Shown: positions 6,699 to 10,133 of the stretch, one piece after another
Layout: every line of letters starts with the position of its first letter
How positions within the stretch are numbered: position 1 is the first letter of the stretch
The notes under the pieces: model-generated
Database searches by the model: none
Told to the model about the DNA's origin: nothing
The model's input: only the letters and a program-made list of their open reading frames with translations
Translations under genes and position numbers: made by a program
Source: Planctomycetaceae bacterium UBA6163
GTDB lineage: Bacteria; Planctomycetota; Planctomycetia; Pirellulales; Pirellulaceae
Direction of reading: 5' to 3'
NCBI GenBank assembly: GCA_002428205.1
Contig: DIUH01000353.1
Coordinates: forward strand, 878-11,010
Length of the DNA: 10,133 nt

Positions 6699-7463
6699 AT
6701 GAGTCAAGACGTGGTTCCGGCATCGGAAAACTCGCAGGTGTCCGATGCGGTTGAAGCGTGCGAGAAAGGCGATTCGGCCACCGGTGATCTGCTGGCCACC
6801 CAGACCAAGTTGCTGCGGACGATTGGCCACGAGATGCAGCAGCCGATTTACGCGATCCAAAACTTTGTGTTCGCCGCGCGCCAGCATCTGAAGATGGGCC
6901 AATCCGAACAGGTTGGCGAAATGCTGACGAAGATCGAACGACAGATCCTGCGGGCGAGGGAGTTTGGCGATCGATTGCGACAATTTGCTTCGCACACCCC
7001 AAAAGATACTCGTCCGACGAATCTGCATCAGGTAATTGAATCCTGTGGTGAAGTGGCTCAGATCTTCGCCGATGACGCTCGCGCGGTAGTTCGCTTTGAC
7101 CTGCGGGCGACTGACGCGACGGTGGTGTGCGACCCAGAGCAGATCCGCCACGTGCTGCTGAACCTGGTTCGCAACGCGGCCGATTCATTAGCGTTGGCTG
7201 TTCCCCAGAATCGTTCAATAGCGATCGAGACAGAAAGCGACGGGCGCACGATTCTGATCCGCATCGTTGACTCAGGGCCAGGCGTCGCCGCTGAAGATCG
7301 CGAAAGGATCTTCGACCACCTGTTTTCAACGAAAGACGCAGGTTTGGGGATGGGGTTATCGTACTGTCAGTTGGTGATTACCGCGCATGGCGGAAAACTG
7401 GTTCTGGCGGAAAATCGACCAGGCCGAGTGGTGTTTGAAATCCGCTTACCGATTACCGATTGA
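6699..7463 (+). CDS. Soluble sensor-less histidine kinase (FixL/NtrB-like HisKA + HATPase_c)
   Basis: The 254-aa protein has no signal peptide or membrane segment. The dimerisation and phospho-acceptor domain (about 32-100) has the H-box IGHEMQQPIYAI with H44. The ATPase domain (about 108-252) has the N-box HVLLNLVRNAADSL (N155, N159), the G1 box VDSGPGV (D191), the F-box RIFDHLFST and the G2 box GLGMGL (215-220), then SYCQLVITAHGG. All catalytic boxes look intact, so autophosphorylation is expected. The N-terminal ~30 residues are polar and too short for a PAS or GAF domain, whereas FixL- and NtrB-type kinases normally carry a sensor there. The signal must come from another protein or from this short region. 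It runs tail to tail with the DCC gene, 8 bp apart. The FixJ-like regulator at 4814 is the nearest plausible partner. Confidence 0.9.
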   Translation: MSQDVVPASENSQVSDAVEACEKGDSATGDLLATQTKLLRTIGHEMQQPIYAIQNFVFAARQHLKMGQSEQVGEMLTKIERQILRAREFGDRLRQFASHTPKDTRPTNLHQVIESCGEVAQIFADDARAVVRFDLRATDATVVCDPEQIRHVLLNLVRNAADSLALAVPQNRSIAIETESDGRTILIRIVDSGPGVAAEDRERIFDHLFSTKDAGLGMGLSYCQLVITAHGGKLVLAENRPGRVVFEIRLPITD

Positions 7464-7471
7464 ACCCCATT

Positions 7472-7894
7472 TCATCGATTCAGGTGGATCGAACAGGCGT
7501 CAGTTTCACAGTTTTTGCCGCTGATTTTGTATCGCCGTTTGGCGATCTGTTGATAACCCCAACGCCACAATCCGGCGGTGCCGGGCAGGTGCAAAATCGG
7601 CATCGCAGGCCACAGCAGCGGCAGTCGGCGACTGAGATAGCGAACCGCGTCGCTGCCGCCGTGCCGATTTCCGTCGTTATCGACGACATACATTTGGGCC
7701 ATCAGACTGTCGTGCGACAGATCCGGATACCGCTCAGCGACGCGTGGATCGTGCAGCGAAATAAAGCTCAGTCGTGGGCCACAGCAATCAAAACGCCGCA
7801 GATTTCGCACCTGGCCCTGGCAAAATCGACACTCGCCGTCATAAATGACAACGTCAGTGCCGGGTGATTGGTCAGGATCGGGCAATTGGGACAT
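7472..7894 (-). CDS. DCC-family (DUF393) thiol-disulfide oxidoreductase-like protein
   Basis: At 140 aa this has the usual size for the DCC/DUF393 family (YuxK-like), predicted thioredoxin-fold proteins named after a conserved D-C-C pattern. The signature is VVIYDGECRFCQGQV, with D19, C22 and C25 forming a CxxC site. The typical body follows: FISLHDPRVAERYPDLS, then VVDNDGNRHGGSDAVRYLSRRLP, and the family's end LPGTAGLWRWGYQQIAKRRYKISG. The frame stays open to 8035, but the upstream part has no family similarity and runs into the palindromic repeat. ATG 7894, just before the conserved region, is therefore chosen. No clear Shine-Dalgarno is present. The redox role is known only by family prediction and the substrate is unknown. 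Its stop lies 8 bp from the kinase stop, leaving no room for a separate terminator. Confidence 0.88.
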   Translation of the reverse strand: MSQLPDPDQSPGTDVVIYDGECRFCQGQVRNLRRFDCCGPRLSFISLHDPRVAERYPDLSHDSLMAQMYVVDNDGNRHGGSDAVRYLSRRLPLLWPAMPILHLPGTAGLWRWGYQQIAKRRYKISGKNCETDACSIHLNR

Positions 7895-7939
7895 GGGAAG
7901 TTTCGGATTGATGAAAAGGTCAGCTGAAAGCGATGATGC

Positions 7940-7952
7940 GATCGGCGCGATC
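7940..7952. promoter_or_regulatory. 13-bp palindrome GATCG-gcg-CGATC upstream of the DCC gene
   Basis: This perfect 5-bp dyad around a 3-bp centre lies 46-58 bp before ATG 7894, within reach of a minus-strand promoter. It could be an operator. CGATC words are common in this DNA, so chance is a serious alternative. Confidence 0.2.
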
Positions 7953-7973
7953 ACGAGCAACCGACTGGGGAAA

Positions 7974-7991
7974 TGCTTTAGTACTTTAGCA
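7974..7991. promoter_or_regulatory. 18-bp interrupted palindrome TGCT-tt-AGTACT-tt-AGCA
   Basis: The site has TGCT/AGCA outer arms and an AGTACT core, broken only by two TT pairs. It also reads as a direct repeat of CTTTAG. It lies about 80-100 bp upstream of the DCC start and next to repeat copy 2. It is an operator or promoter-region candidate on symmetry alone. Confidence 0.2.
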
Positions 7992-7999
7992 CTCAAAAT

Positions 8000-8093
8000 G
8001 ATAAAGTAAGTGTCGGGACCTTTTCTGCAGAGCACCCTTCGGGCCGCTTCGCGGGAAAACGTCCCGACGCTTATTTATCGACCGATCCTTAGC
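8000..8093 (+). repeat. Dispersed palindromic repeat, copy 2
   Basis: It has the same orientation as copy 1, and both start with GATAAA then TAAGTGTCGGG. Arm TAAGTGTCGGGACCTTTTC (8007-8025) pairs with GAAAACGTCCCGACGCTTA (8055-8073): 17 Watson-Crick pairs, one wobble and one mismatch. Inside are two mini-hairpins, CCC-TTC-GGG (8035-8043) and CCGC-TTC-GCGG (8044-8054), so single strands would fold into a Y shape. The right arm continues as TTATTTATCG, complementary to CGATAAATAA on the left of copy 1, which suggests the ancestral inverted repeat was longer. The element ends CGACCGATCCTTAGC. Confidence 0.87.
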
Positions 8094-8106
8094 AATCGTA
8101 TACAAT
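8078..8106 (+). promoter_or_regulatory. Candidate sigma-70-type promoter using the repeat's right edge
   Basis: TCGACC (8078-8083, 4 of 6 to TTGACA) is followed after exactly 17 bp by TACAAT (8101-8106, 5 of 6 to TATAAT). This would give a leader of about 80 nt for the gene at 8197. The -35 hexamer lies in the right end of repeat copy 2 and the -10 lies just outside it. Copy 1 has the same TCGACC but no -10-like hexamer at that distance. Confidence 0.4.
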
Positions 8107-8180
8107 GACCGCAAGCTAGGCGCGGCGTCCACTGCCAAAACCCAAGCGGTTCGATAAACCAAGTCCAGTGCGTGTCGCTG

Positions 8181-8186
8181 AGGGAG
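8181..8186 (+). promoter_or_regulatory. Ribosome binding site for the coiled-coil protein
   Basis: AGGGAG lies 10 nt before ATG 8197 and supports that start. Confidence 0.45.
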
Positions 8187-8196
8187 CGAATCGGAA

Positions 8197-9864
8197 ATGA
8201 ATACGATCGAAACACAGGTTCGCCGCGCCCGGCGACGGTTGGTCTTGGCCAGGTTCGCAAACCTCGCTTGTTGGTCGTTGTTTGTCGCTTGGTTCATCGC
8301 CGCGACCGCAATTTTGGCTCGTGCGATATGGGTTTTGCCGTTTGACGTCGCCACCTGGGATTGGGCTTGGTTGGGTGGTTCGACGGTGGCGGGGATCGTG
8401 GTCGCAGCCGCCCTGGCGATTTTTACCGCACCGTCGATCGCTGAGGTTGCAGGTGAAGTCGACTCGAGATTCGGGTTGCGTGAGCGTTTAAGCAGTGTGG
8501 TTTCGTTGCCGGCGAATGACCGAGATACGCCGATGGGCCAGGCGCTGATTGAAGATGCCGTGCGGCGTGCTGAACCGTTGGACGTTCGCGACCGTTTCTC
8601 GTTGGCCCCCAACCGCCTAGCCTGGTTACCGGCGCTGCCGGCGGCAGTCGTTGTGTTGGCGATGTTTATCGGGCCAGCAATCGCGCCGGATCCCACCAAC
8701 GACTTGTCACCTGAATTGGTATCGCAAACCAACCAGGTAAAGACGGCGGCAGAGATGCTGAAACGCAAGATTCAACAACAGCGAGAGCAAGCCGAGGAAA
8801 CCGGACTGAAGGATGCCGAAGATTTCTTCAAAAAGCTGGAAGCCGATTTAGAGAAGTTGGCGACACGTCCATCGATGGATCAAAAAGATGCGATGATCGC
8901 GATGAACGACATCAAGAAACAACTTGAACAACGTCGCGAGGAACTCGGCACGCCCGACCAGATGAAAACAGCGCTGTCGAAAATGGAAGACATCCAACAG
9001 GGCCCGGCCGGCAGTGTCGTTAAGGCGATGCAAAAAGGTGACTTCACCGAAGCACAAAAAATGGCCAAGGAGTTGGCCGATAAGTTACGCGACGGCAAAT
9101 TGACGGAGAAAGAACAGCAAGAATTGCAGAAACAAATGGAGCAGGTTCGTGACAAGTTGAAAGAGGCTGCGGAGAAAAACGAACAGGCGAAGAAAGAATT
9201 GCAACAGCAGATCGACCAGGCGAAGAAAGATGGTCGAAATGAAGATGCCGCGAAGATGCAGCAGCAGATGGACCAGCTAGAGGCCAAGGGGGCCCAAATG
9301 GAACAGATGCAGCAGATGGCCGAAGCGATGAATCAAGCGGCCCAATGCATGCAGGAAGGAAAAACCGGCGAGGCGGCCGATGCGCTGGAACAGATGGCTG
9401 AGCAGTTGGGTGACATGCAGGCGGAGATGCAGCAACTGGAGGACCTGAAGGACACGATTGAAAACTTCGCACAGACCAAGGAGCAGATGAAGTGCTCGTC
9501 ATGTGCTGGCCAAGGTTGTTCACAGTGCAAAGATGGCAACAGTGACGGCAATGGACAAAAAAATGGTGGCCAGGGCGGCAAGGGTTACGGCCGGGGAGTT
9601 GGTAAGGGCGATGGTGACGAGGAGGAGATCGATGCCGGAACTTATGACAGTCAAGTTCGTGGCGAACCGAAGGCGGGGCGAGGCGTAATTGCCGGCTTTG
9701 CCGATGGCCCCAACCGCAAAGGCGTTTCCAGGCAAGAAGTCAAAGAAGCGGTGATCGGCGCCATTAACGACAAGAGCGATCCGTTGGAAAACCAAACGCT
9801 GCCCCGAGTCGAGCGAGATCACACGCGAGAGTATTTCGACCGACTACGCCAAGGCAGCAAGTAG
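8197..9864 (+). CDS. Membrane-anchored DUF4175-like coiled-coil protein with CxxC-x4-CxxC knot
   Basis: The 555-aa protein has two N-terminal membrane helices (about 24-47 and 57-78). A conserved-looking VDSRFGLRERLSSVVSL segment (88-104) resembles the start of DUF4175-type and related planctomycete proteins. A third helix follows (about 142-163). Residues about 175-430 are a long, highly charged Gln/Lys/Glu/Met-rich coiled coil with many QQM and EQM heptad-like runs. A compact Cys knot CSSCAGQGCSQC (C433, C436, C441, C444) could bind a metal or form disulfides. It is followed by a Gly/Lys/Asp-rich flexible stretch (about 446-478). The C-terminus (LPRVERDHTREYFDRL) resembles the REY...YF end seen in DUF4175-like proteins. 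The protein probably spans the inner membrane with the coil in the periplasm or cytoplasm. Homologues, as I recall, often sit near MoxR/DUF58 genes, but none is in this window. Function is unknown. Confidence 0.78.
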   Translation: MNTIETQVRRARRRLVLARFANLACWSLFVAWFIAATAILARAIWVLPFDVATWDWAWLGGSTVAGIVVAAALAIFTAPSIAEVAGEVDSRFGLRERLSSVVSLPANDRDTPMGQALIEDAVRRAEPLDVRDRFSLAPNRLAWLPALPAAVVVLAMFIGPAIAPDPTNDLSPELVSQTNQVKTAAEMLKRKIQQQREQAEETGLKDAEDFFKKLEADLEKLATRPSMDQKDAMIAMNDIKKQLEQRREELGTPDQMKTALSKMEDIQQGPAGSVVKAMQKGDFTEAQKMAKELADKLRDGKLTEKEQQELQKQMEQVRDKLKEAAEKNEQAKKELQQQIDQAKKDGRNEDAAKMQQQMDQLEAKGAQMEQMQQMAEAMNQAAQCMQEGKTGEAADALEQMAEQLGDMQAEMQQLEDLKDTIENFAQTKEQMKCSSCAGQGCSQCKDGNSDGNGQKNGGQGGKGYGRGVGKGDGDEEEIDAGTYDSQVRGEPKAGRGVIAGFADGPNRKGVSRQEVKEAVIGAINDKSDPLENQTLPRVERDHTREYFDRLRQGSK

Positions 9865-9879
9865 ACCCGTAGCGGCCCA

Positions 9880-9929
9880 GGCTTCGGTCCCATTTCAGGC
9901 TCCCCTGCCAAATCGTCTGGCAGGAAGCC
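9880..9929 (+). terminator. Nested hairpin after the coiled-coil gene, possible terminator
   Basis: Inner stem CCTGCCA (9904-9910) pairs perfectly with TGGCAGG (9918-9924) around a 7-nt loop. An alternative outer stem joins GGCTTC (9880-9885) with GAAGCC (9924-9929). It begins 15 nt after the stop at 9864. No U-tract follows, so it is at best a non-canonical terminator or an mRNA-stabilising structure. Confidence 0.35.
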
Positions 9930-10045
9930 GAGGCGGGCATTCGGTGCCCTCGCACGCGAACCTTATTCACCCACCAGACGCCCTGGACCGTTGATTTATT
10001 AACCCGACGCGTGAGTTTTGAAGTTACACTTTTCGTTGGTCAATC

Positions 10046-10110
10046 GTGCTCGTGCTCAATGAAATGGTGCTCGTAATCGTACTCGCGGCGCGTGCGTCGA
10101 GTACGATTAC
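10046..10110. repeat. Degenerate GTGCTC/GTAATCGTACTCG repeat with 13-bp inverted repeat
   Basis: GTGCTC occurs at 10046, 10052 and 10067. Then GTAATCGTACTCG (10073-10085) is repeated perfectly inverted as CGAGTACGATTAC (10098-10110) around the 12-nt spacer CGGCGCGTGCGT. I recall similar CGTACTCG/GAGTACGATTACGAGCAC runs as common intergenic repeats in Rhodopirellula-type genomes, but could not check this. The 9865-10133 stretch holds no gene I can support. Confidence 0.7.
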
Positions 10111-10133
10111 CGCTGTCGCTGTGTTTTGCCGTA

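Noticed and set aside
7895..8035. 47-aa upstream extension of the DCC protein, beginning inside repeat copy 2
   Set aside because: The DCC family begins near the conserved DGECRFC motif. The extension has no family similarity and its start codon lies in a mobile-looking repeat.
6436..8093. The two repeats as ends of a composite transposon
   Set aside because: There is no transposase between them, no target-site duplication was seen, and the interior genes look like ordinary housekeeping or regulatory genes.
8880..9523. Cys/Phe-rich and Pro/Ser-rich minus-strand frames opposite the coiled-coil gene
   Set aside because: They are mirror translations of the Gln/Lys/Met-rich codons of the real gene.

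Overview
The window looks like chromosomal DNA of a planctomycete, most likely a Rhodopirellula-like member of the Pirellulaceae. This is inferred from gene content: a DUF1573 protein, a FixJ-type regulator with a sensor-less kinase, and a DUF4175-like coiled-coil membrane protein. Weak or absent Shine-Dalgarno sites, GTG starts, a long intergenic region and short palindromic dispersed repeats point the same way. No rRNA, tRNA, CRISPR array, transposase or phage gene is visible.

Layout. (1) 4-4767, plus strand: an envelope polysaccharide block. It holds a WecA/MraY-type polyprenyl-phosphate sugar-1-phosphate transferase, overlapped by 22 nt by an O-antigen-ligase/Wzy-type polytopic protein with a C-terminal TPR-like region, then a membrane-anchored DUF1573 protein. 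The last six codons of the DUF1573 gene, stop included, are repeated in tandem three times. (2) 4814-5500, minus strand: a FixJ-like response regulator, convergent with the DUF1573 gene. (3) 5501-6698: about 1.2 kb with no convincing gene, but with several small inverted and direct repeats and copy 1 of a palindromic repeat. (4) 6699-7463, plus: a soluble FixL/NtrB-type histidine kinase core without a recognisable sensor domain. (5) 7472-7894, minus: a DCC/DUF393 thiol-disulfide-type protein, tail to tail with the kinase. (6) 7895-8196: copy 2 of the palindromic repeat, whose right edge lies on the -35 position of a plausible promoter. (7) 8197-9864, plus: a large membrane-anchored, Gln/Lys/Met-rich coiled-coil protein with a CxxC-x4-CxxC knot. 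(8) 9865-10133: a hairpin and a degenerate repeat with a perfect 13-bp inverted repeat.

How the genes may work together. The first two genes fit successive steps of lipid-linked glycan assembly: priming the lipid carrier, then polymerising or ligating the glycan. DUF1573 is a plausible envelope partner. The kinase and regulator are the only two-component genes here and diverge across the 1.2-kb region, so they may be a cognate pair; this is inference. The kinase and DCC genes lie between two same-orientation copies of the palindromic repeat, which is the most unusual architecture in the window. I see no clear new defence or mobile system; the strongest leads are the repeat family and its possible regulatory use.
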